Positions 21,915 through 33,812 of a stretch of DNA of 64,000 nucleotides are shown piece by piece. Position 1 is the stretch's first letter; each line of letters starts with the position of its first letter. The DNA comes from Notolepis coatsorum (Eukaryota > Chordata > Actinopteri > Aulopiformes > Paralepididae): positions 95,374,048 through 95,438,047 of the forward strand of contig OZ020599.1 of assembly GCA_963971535.1 (NCBI GenBank). The letters run 5' to 3'. The notes beneath the pieces are model-generated. The model saw only the letters and a list, made by a program, of their open reading frames with translations. It searched no databases and had not been told where the DNA came from. Both the position numbers and the translations under genes were made by a program.

Positions 21915-22845
21915 TATCAACCCCCTCCAATGTACAGTAAATGACCAAGTATGGTTTTGTCAATATTCCAATGTACAGTTTTGCTTGTACAGTGTCCCCC
22001 ACCCACCCACTCCTCCAACCCACTGACTTAAAGTTGTGTGTCTGCTCATGTGATCATTTAGAGGCGTTAACCAGCAACTTGCAGCAACTTGCAATGTTCT
22101 GGTCTACAAGATACACTACACAACTAAGGTACCCATGTACATGTCAAAATACTTCCCAAAGGTCAGTGAATACCACGATCACAACACCAGAGGGAGCTCC
22201 ACAAATCATGTTAAACCCAGATTCGGCTCAAACAAGGGACTAAACACGTTTTGCAATTATGGCACATCAATGTGGAATGCCCTACCCAAAGCTGTAAAGG
22301 AATGTGAATCACTACCCACTTTCAAAAACACCTACGGGAGACTGCAATTCGAAACTGGGCCCTGTAAATGTCCTAACACAACCCCCCCCAATGTACAGTA
22401 AATTACCAAGTATGGTCTTGTCAATATTCCAATGTACAGTTTTGCTTGTTCAGTTGTACAGTGTCCCCCCCCCCCCCCCCCCCCACCCCTCCTACCCAAC
22501 CCCCCCCAACCATCTCCAATGTACAGTCCCCCCCACCTACCCAACCTCCTCCAATGTACAGTTTCTACGTCAAATGTATATACTCTCTTTTCTGGACTCT
22601 TTTCGTATCACAAACGGTACTGTATTTGCAAATCTGGTATGTCATAAATGTATAGATGTAGCAGTACTGTCTATCTGTATGTCATGTATGTCATATGATG
22701 AATTGAAAATGGGGGACCCTGATGTAAACAAGACGAAAGTCTTTCTCTGGTCTGCATCCCCTTAACAATTGTATACTGAGCTGTACTGTACTGTACCCAT
22801 TCTGCAATCTGTTAATAAAGTTTTCAATCAATCAATCAAACCCTA
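21915..22845 (+). mobile_element. LINE B 3' fragment, rearranged
   Basis: A C-terminal coding piece (22135-22401, with PMYMSKYFPKVSEYHDHNTR in the first part) is near-identical to the one in the 10.3-12.0-kb copy. The CCAATGTACAGT-rich 3' UTR appears both before (21920-22020) and after (22380-22565) the coding piece, so the copy is rearranged or partly duplicated. It ends with TTAATAAAGTTTTCAATCAATCAATC. Confidence 0.8.
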
Positions 22846-23749
22846 ACCCGGAGTTGGCTTAAAACCTCTTAGCATGCATGTGGGCCCTCTTGAGGACTAT
22901 TTGCCCACCGGCACTTTGGCGACTCGGTGTGCATATTTTTTAATACAATATATAGATCGAATTAAAGCCATTTCTTGCCTGTCGAAATCCGTTCAGCGGT
23001 TCTCGAGTTACATGCCAATATGTGAGGCGTGCACCGAAGTAGACGGCAGACTTTGAATTCTTTCAAATACCACTCCAGACTCTCGAGCCTCTACCTCTGT
23101 CAATCATTTGGCGATCTCGAAAATGATTGGACAGGGCTGTAACCAATTAGTAGGGCTTTCCAATGGTCAGGGATCTAGGTGAAAAGTCACAAGCCAAAAC
23201 AGGAAGAGAATTCTCCGTCGAATGCATTGAAGTCTATGAGAAAATCGTTTTCTGAGCTCTCTCACTTTTTACCAAAACCGCTTCTAATCACTCACGCACC
23301 CTGGATGGATTAGGCAAAGGTGCCAATGTGGATAGCTGATGCTGGTGGAAACGCTTGAAAAGAAAGATGTTTACTGACAAAGGTCTTTCACCTTGCAGAA
23401 GAAACCTTGCTCCGAGTCCTGACATAAGATAAGATACGATAAGATATTCCTTTATTGATCCCCTTGGGGAAATTACATGGGGGGGGGGGGGGCACACACA
23501 CAGAAGGGCCGTCCGGGCCGTCAGGTCAACAGATGGCCTCCTGACATCACCAGCCCAGACATCCGGTCCTTCTGCAATCAGCAGCAGCAGCAGTAGTGTG
23601 GGGGGGGGGGGGGGTGGAGATAAGCAGCTGCAGTAGCAGCAGCTACAGGCAACGGCTACAACCATGGCCACCCCTCCAAGCAACCCCCGCTACAGCCCAG
23701 CTACACCGCTGCCAGGCAGGATGGAAGCCTGGAGCTCCACACTCCAAAA
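22846..23749. other. Unassigned sequence with a short ATCTT-retroposon tail
   Basis: 22846-23410 has no domain or repeat I recognise. 23424-23480 is a minus-strand ATCTT tail (GATAAGATATTCCTTTATTG) cut off at a poly(G) run. 23500-23745 contains CAG-rich stretches and another poly(G). No gene is supported. Confidence 0.3.
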
Positions 23750-24035
23750 GAGAGGTGGGGGAGAAGGCTGCCTCATCACCCTGGAGAACAGAGCTGTTCC
23801 GGGGGCCTAGTCTCCTGTAAAGGAGACTGCTTTTGTTGCAGTTATGGACTCTTTTGTTTATTGTTTTTGGTTGACTATTTGACGTATTGTATTTTCTTAG
23901 CCTTCAGTTTGGTGTTGGGGGTATGTGGTTTGTGGGTGGTGTGATTTAAGCAGCCACACCTGTATTGGGTCCAGTTAATTGGGGGCGTGGACGTGGCTGC
24001 GCACCTGCTGTTATGCATCAGAGCAATCAGTCACC
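23750..24035. repeat. Composite repeat X, copy 2 (uninterrupted)
   Basis: This is the uninterrupted counterpart of 19210-19305 plus 19655-19960, read in the same order and orientation. It shows what the first locus looked like before the retroposon entered. Confidence 0.6.
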
Positions 24036-25101
24036 CATCCCCCCCCTCCCACACACACACACACATGGAGGAGAGCCTTTGTCATGGCGGCTTGTAAATA
24101 TCTCGCCAGCTCTCTTCAATAACTCTGCTTTTACCTTCACCGCCTGTGATGGGGAAGCCCTAGAGAAGCCACTCAACACTGCAAAATATATGATCATTAT
24201 AAAGCAACAGCTGACTGCATTATTTACCTATGATTGTGCTACATATTCAATGTTTCATTTCCATATAATTTGCATCAGAAGCCCCCACACACACCATTAG
24301 TATAGTGGGACATTCTCAGTGCAAAATTAAGTCAATAGTGTTGAATCGTTGCTTGAGACATTCATTCCCAATGACTAGATGACTTGGAGAACTATAGAAC
24401 TCAATACTAATCGGGGTTTGGAGACATATATATTCTTCCCAGAGTTAATTGTTTACAGAAATGGCTAAACCATGACACCCAGAATGACCTTAGGTGTCTG
24501 GAGGTAGGTGAAGGGCGGTTTCACAATGCCCCAGAAGGGAGACGATGTTGGTTTGTGGTGGAGAGGTTATATACACACACAGACCAGACAATCATAATTG
24601 TTAGGGATGCAATGCATGGGCAAGGAACACCTTTTGAATGCTATTGCAGCCAAAGTAAAATCATGTCCTTATTAAGGTCAGGGTAAAGTGGAAATAAATG
24701 TGTTCTGAGTTTGACTAAACCACCAAAAAAATTGTTAACAATAAAAAAATGCTCACCTGGCTGCTCAGACCATTTCTGAGGGTTGTGGGGGCTCGGTCAG
24801 ACCACGCTTGATTGACAGCTCCCTTTCAGCTCAAGTGCCATTTTATCTTTCCATTCAATCACTAAAACGTTTTGCTATAAACTACCAAGTCTATCAAATG
24901 GACCCTACTAGGTTAGAAAGCTAGGTTAGACCACCCAAATCTGTCTTTTAATTTAACTATACCTCAGAGAGTATGGTGTTAATCTTGTTAGCATTTTCCA
25001 TTCACATACATGACACGGTTAGCATTAGCTTTGCTCTGCTATACTATTGAGCTACTATCAACTTTGGGAGAACCATGCTAGTGCGCTCTAGTCTTTATAT
25101 A
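24036..25101. other. No recognisable feature
   Basis: A (CA)n tract occurs at 24049-24064. The rest is low-GC unique-looking sequence without an ORF, domain, terminal repeat or splice pattern that I can support. Confidence 0.3.
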
Positions 25102-26545
25102 CAGGTGCAGCTCAATACATTAGAATATCATGGAAAAGTTCATTTATTTCAGTAATAATAATCAATTCAAAAAGCGAAACTCTCATAGATTATAGATTTC
25201 ATTACAGCTCATGAGAAAATCCTAAATTCACTATCTCAGATAATGTGAATATTGTGACAAAGTTGTAGACTCACAGTGTCACACTCTAATCAGATAATTA
25301 ACTGAGCCTTTAAATTGTCTCTCAGTCTGGGTCAGTGGGCTACACAATCATGGGGAAGACTCTTGAAATTGACACCCTCCACAAGGAGGGTAAGCCACAA
25401 AAGGTCTTTGCCAAAGAAACTGGCTGTTCACAGAGTGCTGTATCCAAGCATATCCATAGAAGTTGAGTGGAAGGAAAAGGTATGGTAGGAAAAGGTGCAC
25501 ACGCAACAGGGACAACCACAACATTGTGAGGATTGTCAGGCAAAACTCATTCTAGAATTTGGGAGAGCTTCACAAGGAGTGGACTGAGGCTGGAGTCAGA
25601 GCATCAAGAGCCACCACACACAGATGTGTCCAGGCCCTGCGGCTACAACTGTCGCATTCCTCGTGTCAAGCCACTCCTGAACCAGAGATAACGTCAGCAG
25701 AAGCGTCTTACTTGGGCTAAGGAGAAAAATAACTGGACTGTTGCTCAGTGGTCCAAAGTCCTCTTTTAAGATGAAAGTAAATTTAGCATTTTATTTGGAA
25801 ATCAAGGTCCCAGAGTCTGGAGGAAGAGTGGAGAGGCACATCATCCAAGTTGCTTGAAGTCCAGTGTGAAGTTTCCACAGTCCGTGATGATTTGGTGTCC
25901 ATTGTGTTTTCTCATATTCCAGAGTCAACGCAGCCGATACCAGGACCTTTTAGAGCACTTCCTTCTGCTGACGAGTTTTATGGAGATGCTGATTTCATTT
26001 TCCAGCAGGACTTGGCACCTGCCCACACAGCCAAAAGTACCAGTAACTGGTTTAATGACCATGGTATTACTGTGCTTGATTGGCCAACAAACTCGCCTGA
26101 CCTGAACCCCATAGAGAATCTATCGGTTAATGTCAAGAGGAAGATGAGACACCAGACCCAACAATGTAGATGAGGCCACTATCAAAGCAACCTGCTTCCA
26201 TAACACCTCAGCAGTGCCACAGGGTGATGGCCTCCATGCTACGCCGCATTGATGCAGTAATTCATACAAAAGGAGCCCCAACCAAGTACTGAGTGAACAT
26301 AATATGAACATACTTTTCAGAAGGCCAACATTTCTATATAAAAAATCATCTTGTGTCAAATCTGAAATACAGAATTTGGGGTTTTCATTAGCTGTAATCA
26401 AAATTATAACCAAAAAAAAAGCTTGAAATAGTTCACTTTGTGTGTAATAAATCTATAATATATGAGTTTCACTTTTTGAATTGAATCACTGAAATAAATG
26501 GACTTTTCCACAATATTCTAATATTCTAATTTATTTATTGAGGGG
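25102..26545 (+). mobile_element. Decayed Tc1-type transposon
   Basis: The left end CAGGTGCAGCTCAATAC follows TATA. The long inverted termini are recognisable through TTTATTTCAGT...CAATTCAAAAAGCGAAACTC on the left and the matching GAGTTTCACTTTTTGAATTG...CTGAAATAAATG on the right. The right end is eroded after CTAATTTATTTATTGAG. A transposase relic lies between them. Confidence 0.88.
25350..26290 (+). pseudogene. Tc1-type transposase relic
   Basis: Several frames must be combined to follow the protein. A helix-turn-helix start is near 25350 (MGKTLEIDTLHKEGK, with SQSAVSKHIHR after it). The first catalytic block near 25770 reads as an F-x-D-E-S-K-F remnant. The second, FQQDLAPAHTAK, lies in 25850-26173, followed by WPTNSPDLNPIEN with the third acidic residue. 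Stops and frameshifts occur throughout, so no transposase can be made. The catalytic spacing is what one expects of the Tc1 branch. Confidence 0.85.
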
Positions 26546-26716
26546 TTATGATGAGGATGACTCCAGTGTGTCCTCAAGCCACGATTTCAGACGTGCACAA
26601 AGTCTGTACTACATACAGTCTTTTCACATGTTTTCATCAACTGTTTTCTAACATGAATAATGTGTTTAGAAACAAATCTCAGACTTTATCTCACTTTAAA
26701 ATGAGCTTTGTTACCA

Positions 26717-27043
26717 GTATAAGATAAGATAAGATATTCCTTTATTGATCCCCTTGGGGAAATGTGGGCGTCAATAAAATTGTATCCGAATATGAAGATA
26801 TGAGAAAGGAATAAACGGTGTAAACAATATAATTAACTCTGAATATAAAAATATGAGAAACATTAACTGTGTAAACAAAGGTGCAGATGAGGGTCTGTAT
26901 ACGTTACAATAAATACAGGCAATAAAGAATTTTAAAATCTGATTTGAATCTGAATATATACTGAGTATTAAGAGTAAGGTATCAAGGTGCAGTATACACA
27001 CAAGGTACACTAACTGGCGTGATATTGTAGTCCGTGCAGGTTT
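26717..27043 (-). mobile_element. Retroposon with ATCTT tail, copy 3
   Basis: The minus-strand copy runs from GATAAGATAAGATATTCC (tail) to GTCCGTGCAGGTTTTGGTGG (5' end). This is the most complete copy in the window. 26546-26716 holds nothing recognisable. Confidence 0.75.
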
Positions 27044-27640
27044 TGGTGGTTAAGAGTCAGACACAGTTAGTGGTCAGACATTCCTAATACAGGGTTCCCA
27101 CATACATTGCAAAATGAAATTAAAGGACTTTCAAGTACTTTCCTAAGCACTATTTTTCATTTTAAAAGGGAGTTTAAAAGGATACAATTCACTTTTAAAT
27201 GAAAAAAAATCTGATCCAATATGTATGGCTTAACCCTTTACCGGTCACTTCTTGAAATACCTGGAAATTCACAATTTCAACTCTAGAATGTTATTTTGGT
27301 GCTATTTTAAAAGTTATCTACAATTTTGAAATAAAAAAAAAAGTAGATTTTGTTCCTGTAAATTAAGGTTAACCAAAGTGTCCGTGAACAGGTCCTCGAC
27401 CGGTAGGCCTTACCCTAAAAATCTGGGGGCTATGGGGCATATTTTTCCTTAGGGGGCATATCTATGAAACTTGGCAGGCTGATTCATAACATAAAATAAA
27501 TAAGAAAATGTATTGGGAGTTTTGTTGAATTTGCGTTGCCATGGCAACAGTAGCCGATAAAGGCCCAAAGAAGAATAGCAGACAAAACTATATAACTACA
27601 TGGTACTACATGGTACTACAGGGTACTACATGATACTACA

Positions 27641-29655
27641 TTTACATTTACATTTAGTCATTTAGCTGACGCTTTTATCCAAAGCGACTTACAAGTTCTG
27701 TACGACAAGTCATCAGGAAGGGTACAACTCTATCAGCTGAGTAACAATGTTCATCAAAGTGTTGCGTGCTACAGTGTAGGTTAGTTTATTAGGACAAGTG
27801 CATGACAGTAAGGTTAGTTAGGGTTAGATATTTTCTTTATTTTAATTTTTTTTATTTCAGGTAATGGTTGAAGAAGTGCGTCTTTAGTCGACGGCGAAAG
27901 ATTGGACGGGTTTCGGCTGTCCTAACTGGGGTGGGTAGTTCATTCCACCATTGTGGGGCAAGGACTGAGAATAGGCGACTTCTCTTTGATGACCCTCCCG
28001 GAGCTTGGATAAGAGTAGGTCTGAGGCGGCCAGAAGATGCAGAGCGTAGGGGTCTTGAGGGTGTGTAGTTAGAGACCATTGACCGGAGGTAGGCGGGAGC
28101 GGTTCCCTTTGCCGCACGGTATGCTAGGTCGAGGGCCTTGAAGCGGATACGTGCAGCAATGGGGAGCCAGTGCAGGTCCCTAAGAAGTGGGGTGACATGG
28201 GCCGACTTCGGTAGGTTTGAGATCAGGCGGGCCGCTACGTTCTGAATGAGTTGAAGAGGCTTGGTGGCAGTGGCCGGGAGGCCAGCAAGCAGTGCGTTGC
28301 AGTAGTCTAGGCGGGAGATGACTGTTGATTGGACGAGGAGATGGGTGGCTTATTTTGTCAGGAAGGGGCGGATCCTTCTGACGTTGCTCAGGAGGAATCT
28401 GCAGGTTCTGGTTGTCGCTGCAATGTATGTGAGCAGAGAAGTTCAACTGGTCATCGAGGAGGTCATTCTGTAAGAGATAAGCAGTAAGTTGGTTGGATAC
28501 AGCACGTTCAAGTGTTTTAGAAAGGAAGGAGAGAAGAGAGACAAGACGATAGTTGCCTATGACAGTGTTTTTTTTTTTATGAGCGGCGTGACTCTGGCTT
28601 GTTTTAGGGAGGTGGGGACCACCCCAGAGTTGAGTGAGGAGTTGATGGTTGCAGTTAGGAATGGGAGGATAATAATGCATAATAATAATAATGCAGGACC
28701 TGTTGCAGAGGTATTTATTCGGCATGCAACGACACTCAATGTTTTTTAGCGGTACACACAGCGGTTAGTTTAGCACACACACCGGAACACACACGCATGC
28801 ATTGTCTCTTTAGGATCGCTGATGCGATTCATCTCTGCGATTAACCCATCCCGTCGTCCCAAGGGCAGCCGGGAGCAGACAGGCGTCAACGTGAGCCGCG
28901 CCAGGGGACCAATCCAAGTGCTCCTGTCCATCTTCGTCAAGGACGCCACAGCGTTAGCGATCTGTTGTTGTGCATGTTTTTCCATTGGGTTTATCTTATC
29001 GGGGGGAAACCCTTGCGAGCACGGGGAGAACATGCAAACTCCACACAGAAAGGCCTGGGAGATACCCCACCTGGGTACCTGGCATCATGGAAACCTGGTC
29101 CCCAAGCGGGAATCGAACCCTGGACCTTCTTTCTGTGAGGCGACAGTGTTAACCACTACACCACCGTACACCAGGATGTCTGGATGTCTGGTCTGGTGCT
29201 ATGGTCTGGAGGAGTGGGGAGGGTAGCTGGTCCAGCTGGCATGTAGTCAGACGGTTCGACATTACCAGTGTCAGGGTCTCGGCTTCTGTAATGGGAGAGA
29301 AAGATGACAGAGTGAAGGATGAGGTTCTCGATTCAGTATTTGGAATGGGTGGGGGTTGGGAGAAGGAGCTGCGGATGTTCTCCACTTTTTCCTCAAAGAA
29401 GATCGTGAAGTCTTTGGCAGAGAAAGATGAGGGAGGAGGGGGGGGGGGGAGTGAGGACTCGGGAGGGAGGACATGGTAGCATGCAGTTTGCGAAGATTCT
29501 TGGCAGAGGCCTCGATCCTATGGTGAAAGAAAGAAGCTTTGGCATTAGTAATGGTTTTGGAGAATGTTAACAAGAGGTTGTGATATGTGTCAATGTCAGC
29601 AGTGAGGCGTGACTTTCTATACTTCCTCTCAGCCGCTCTCAGGACCTGTCTTTGT
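27641..29655 (-). mobile_element. L2 LINE, internally deleted, with SINE insertion
   Basis: The minus strand reads from an RT-upstream region (29271-29573, KASFFHHRIEASAKNLRKLH) through 29149-29385 and 28557-28739 (ATINSSLNSGVVPTSLKQAR) to YRLVSLLSFLSKTLERAVSN. It then jumps directly to LDDQLNFSAH, so the central reverse transcriptase with its catalytic motifs is deleted. The ORF2 C-terminus is open at 27852-28079. The 3' UTR ends at 27641 within the minisatellite. Confidence 0.85.
28670..29185 (-). mobile_element. tRNA-derived SINE-type insertion inside the L2
   Basis: Read on the minus strand, a tRNA-like head occupies about 29165-29095: GTGGTTAACACTGTCGCC (A-box side) and GGTTCGATTCCCG (B box). 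A body with TTTGCATGTTCTCCCCGTG, a phrase common in fish SINEs, follows. The insertion separates two parts of L2 ORF2. Its left part (28700-28980) is not assigned. Confidence 0.65.
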
Positions 29656-29885
29656 TCTCTCTACATGGTACTCTACATGGTACTACATGATACTACATGG
29701 TACTACATGGCACTACAGGGTAATACATGGTACTACATGGTACTACATGATACTACATGGTACTACAGAGTACTACATGGTACTACATGGTACTACATAG
29801 TAATACAGGGTACTACATGGTACTACATGGTACTACATGGCACTACAGGGTACTACATGGCAATACAGGGTACTACATGGCACTG

Positions 29886-29979
29886 ACCTTCGATTCTTTT
29901 TTTGGAATTCGAAGCTTCGGGGCCGAGATTCGATTTTAATTCGAAGCTTCGAAATAAAATTAAAATAAATAATAATAAT

Positions 29980-30016
<37 letters not shown>

Positions 30017-30277
30017 TTTTTTTTTTATGTTGTGGGACTTGTACAGCACTTTGTTCAACTTTGTCAGTGCTGTAAAGTTTTAACCTTTTTAAATCTTAGA
30101 CAAACAAAACACTTTGCTTTCATGAAATATTGTTGTAATTAACAAAGAGAGGCAGAGTTGATTTTGCACACAAAAAAATAAAATTTTTTTTTTTTTAGAG
30201 TCACATTTTATTTTCATATTCGAATCCCATGCCCATCGAACGAAGCTTCGAAACTTCAAAGTATTTAAGACAGCCCT
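29886..30277. mobile_element. AT-rich MITE with TTCGAAGCTTCG palindromes
   Basis: The segment sits inside the 10-bp minisatellite. Both ends carry TTCGAAGCTTCG-like words, and the right end is AAGACAGCCCTA, a common fish MITE terminus. A (TA)n tract and poly(T) lie inside. Confidence 0.55.
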
Positions 30278-30997
30278 ACAGTACTACATGGCACTACAGG
30301 GTACTACATGGCACTACATGGTATATAAGTAATACCCTGTGTGACTGACTAGATGCATCGGGCATATGTCTAAAAATGGACACCACTTCACCACTTTTTA
30401 GCTAACAACAAATCCTGATTTCACTAATCCTATGCAAAAAACACCTATCCCATCCTTTATAATGATTGTTCAACTGCAAAAATGAGTGTTATCAATTTAC
30501 CATGACTTGTTGAGGAAATAATGGATTTTGAAGAGTAGAAGCAGGTGCAAAAATTAGCATTTCTTTGCTGTGGCGAAAAGAAGGAAGTTGCCGATCCCCA
30601 GGGTCTATCCTGATTGGTCAGATGGGATGGTGACAATATCTGTGTCATAGCCTGACCTGTGCTGATTGGCTGGAATACGTTTTTTTCATAGATTAAAGAT
30701 CCCCCCCTCTCCCACCTGGCTAAATATATTGTATGGGGAAATGGCCAAAAATTGTTACTTGGCCGGGAAAGGGTTAAAAAATGTGTTACACTTTAAATAA
30801 AAGATATTTATTTCTTGATTCAGAAATGTTTTATCATGGATGAACAAAACTTTCAATGCGAATGGTTGATTTGAATTTCAATTACTTTTTAAGCACCTTG
30901 TTAAAAAATGGGCTGTTTTCAAGTAATTCCAGGCCTTGACTTTCGTTTGTCAAAAATCAAGCACTTTAAGCACTTCAAGGACCTTGTGCGAAACCTG

Positions 30998-31742
30998 CTA
31001 ATAGTTCTCGAGTTCTGCAGCCATTAGTTCTCCAGTTACTGGCAGCAGTCCAGGCCCACGGTTGTGGAGCCCGATGATGGCAGAATGGTGCACTGGTCAT
31101 TCAAGCTTCTGTACAATTAACCAGTGGAATTTATGGTGGTCATTGTACACTACTTCTTTCTAGCTGTCCTCCACTAAGACCACCAAATTCCTCAGCTTGA
31201 CCTCTTAACACGGTGTGAATGCACAGCACCATATAATGGCTGAACGTCTCACCGCTATTTTCCCTCTCATTGATGATTTTTAGCAAAATTGAAAACGTGT
31301 AATATTTCCTACATGTCAACCAACTTAATAATTAATCATTTAATCTCTGGAACCTCTTATCTTTTGTGTTTGCCTTCTTTGACGACTTGACACATGGGGG
31401 GGGGGGGGCTTTGTGAAGAGGTTGTGAGACAAACAAAGCCTACCTTGACCTCTGTGCTCCTGCTGTAGGCCAGTGGTTCTCAAGCCGGTGGTTGGGGCCC
31501 CAGAGGGGGTCGTGAGATGATTCTGGGGGAGGGGTTTGCGAAAAGATAGACACATCATCATGTTTATAATGTTTGTTACAGTCACTGTTTTCTTGTGATA
31601 TAAGGAATCTTTTAAGTCTAACATCAGAGACATAATGGAAAGTGTGGACTGGAGACCGGAGTCTCATGGCCGGTACAGAGAGACTCAAAAGGAGCTTCTA
31701 TCCCCAGGGCCCAGGGCCCAGGAGTTCAAAACTTTTAATCCC

Positions 31743-31745
<3 letters not shown>
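30998..31745. other. Unassigned sequence with a hAT left-end fragment
   Basis: 31473 onward begins CAGTGGTTCTCAAGCC and continues GGGGGTCGTGAGATGATT, the style of a hAT (Charlie-like) left terminus; no right end is seen. 31395-31406 is a poly(G) run. 30998-31390 contains nothing recognisable. Confidence 0.4.
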
Positions 31746-31793
<48 letters not shown>

Positions 31794-33240
31794 CTTTTTA
31801 ATTAACATATTGCAGAATGGGTACAGTACAGTACAGCTCAATACACACAATTGTTAAGGGGATGCAGACCAGAGAAAGACTTTCGTCTTGTTTACATCAG
31901 GGTCCCCCATTTTCAATTCATAATGAGTTGAAATGAATGAATACAAATCTGATCCAATCAGATAGGGCAGGGGTGTCAAACTCATTTTCACAGAGGGCCA
32001 CATCAGCATTATGGTTGCCCTCAAAGGGCCAAAGACCGTATAAATGTTAATGTAATGTAAAATAAATGTAGCTACTCATTTACATATTGTTAAACATGTT
32101 GTTTCTGTATTTATTACTTATTAAAGTTATACATATTGCATATGCATTTGCATAGATGTAAAAATATATGTTAGCTTATGTTATTTTAACAAATAATTTT
32201 TGTTTATCAGAACCCCATATTACTCCATTAATCAATGATCAAACCATTCAAGTAAATAACAAAGAAGAAGATCATCAAATACAAGCTATGACATTAAGTT
32301 TGTTCAAAACCTTTTTGTCACAGTCAAGAGGGGCAGAACTAACAACTGAGCTGCAAAGAACACGTGGGACAGATGTAGCAGATGTTACAAAAACAAATGG
32401 CTGCACACAACCTTGCAGAGGCCATACATCCAACTAATGGAAGATAGTTTAATTAACTTTAATTAACATATTGCAGAATGGGTACAGTACATTACAGCTC
32501 AATACACACAATTGTTAAGGGGATGCAGACCAGAGAAAGACTTTCGTCTTGTTTACATCAGGGTCCCCCATTTTCAATTCATAATGAGTTGAAATGAATG
32601 AATACAAATCTGATCCAATCAGATAGGGCAGGGGTGTCAAACTCATTTTCACAGAGGGCCACATCAGCATTATGGTTGCCCTCAAAGGGCCAAAGACCGT
32701 ATAAATGTTAATGTAATGTAAAATAAATGTAGCTACTCATTTACATATTGTTAAACATGTTGTTTCTGTATGTATTACTTATTAAAGTTATACATATTGC
32801 ATATGCATTTGCATAGATGTAAAAATATATGTTAGCTTATGTTATTTTAACAAATAATTTTTGTTTATCAGAACCCCATATTACTCCATTAATCAATGAT
32901 CAAACCATTCAAGTAAATAACAAAGAAGAAGATCATCAAATACAAGCTATGACATTAAGTTTGTTCAAAACCTTTTTGTCACAGTCAAGAGGGGCAGAAC
33001 TAACAACTGAGCTGCAAAGAACACGTGGGACAGATGTAGCAGATGTTACAAAAACAAATGGCTGCACACAACCTTGCAGAGGCCATACATCCAACTAATG
33101 GAAGATAGTTTAATTAACTTTAATTAACAGATTGCAGAATGGGTACAGTACAGTACAGCTCAATACACACAATTGTTAAGGGGATGCAGACCAGAGAAAG
33201 ACTTTCGACTTGTTTACATCAGGGTCCACCATTTTCAATT
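31746..33240. repeat. 661-bp recent tandem duplication bounded by LINE B tails
   Basis: A block from ATTAACATATTGCAGAATGG (about 31797) through ACATCCAACTAATGGAAG (about 32440) is repeated at +661 bp. A third, partial copy consists of the LINE B tail alone (about 33104-33240). The two full copies differ at only a few bases by eye; both contain the same 89-codon ORF (32168-32437 and 32829-33098). The first tail starts with (TGAT)n at 31746. Confidence 0.95.
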
Positions 33241-33812
33241 CGTAATGAAATTGCTATTATGTGTCTGCATGAACACACAGCTGTAACTGTACTAAAAAAT
33301 AACAAAATAAGGGTTGTCTCAGTTCACAACTATATTGGTCAAGTTTTGGGTGGGACTTGTTTGCGTCCCTACAGCTTCTTATTCAATTGAGCGAGATGCT
33401 CGGTTATGTCACACAGCCAGTTTGCATCTGACAGTTCAGACAATATTTCTTCAACCCTTTGTTACCTATTCCGCCTGGATCTTTTTTGTATTTTGGGCTG
33501 TAAAATTGTCAAAGAATGTCTGAGGAGTAAGTGCTTTTGGCTTTTTTCCTTTGTTACTTCATCAATACCTCAGATGTTCAACATACATGTATGTGTAAGA
33601 ATGTGTAATAACTAAGGCTGTCAAAGTTAAAGCTTTATTAACGCATTAACCCACAATTATTTTAACGCCGCTATTTTTTAACCCAAGATTAATGTTTATA
33701 AAAAAATAAAAAATAAATCCTTTTTTTTTTTTTTACCAGAGCTCTTGGGGGCCACATTAAATGACGTGGCGGGCCGCATTTGGCCCGCGGGCCATGAGTT
33801 TGACACCTAATG
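31968..33812 (+). mobile_element. hAT element with 8-bp target duplication, internally duplicated
   Basis: CAGGGGTGTCAAACTCA begins at 31968 directly after AGATAGGG (31960-31967). The right end contains GCGGGCCATGAGTTTGACACC and is followed by AGATAGGG at 33813-33820, an exact 8-bp duplication as hAT elements make. The left end recurs at 32629 because of the 661-bp duplication. A LINE B tail and an unrelated MITE end (AAGGCTGTCAAAGTTAA near 33616) lie inside. The 89-codon ORFs are not recognised as transposase. Confidence 0.85.

Larger units (their letters stand above)
27594..30325. repeat. TACTACATGG 10-bp minisatellite, interrupted twice
   Basis: Units of TACTACATGG, with variants GATACTACAT and TACTACAGGG, occupy 27594-27640, about 29656-29885 and 30278-30325. 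The gaps are filled by the L2 element (27641-29655) and a MITE (29886-30277), so the array predates both. Confidence 0.85.
27234..30773. mobile_element. TTAA-flanked element nested in the hAT-like element
   Basis: The left end TTAA-CCCTTTACCGG (TTAA at 27230-27233) mirrors the right end CCGGGAAAGGG-TTAA (TTAA at 30774-30777). The original body is 27234-27593 plus 30330-30773; a 10-bp minisatellite, an L2, a SINE and a MITE occupy the middle. There is no transposase. The TTAA target suggests a piggyBac-type element. Confidence 0.55.
27090..30997. mobile_element. Outer hAT-like element of a nested insertion
   Basis: The left part begins CAGGGTTCCCACA and contains GGACTTTCAAGTACTTTCC. The right part contains AAGCACTTCAAGGACCTTG and ends GCGAAACCTG. 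CTAATA flanks both ends, consistent with a decayed hAT target duplication. Without its insertions the element would be only a few hundred base pairs. It has been filled by the TTAA element at 27234-30773. Confidence 0.6.

Noticed and set aside
32168-33098. Two identical 89-codon ORFs as a gene pair
   Set aside because: They are copies of one segment of a hAT element in a recent 661-bp duplication, with no recognisable domain.
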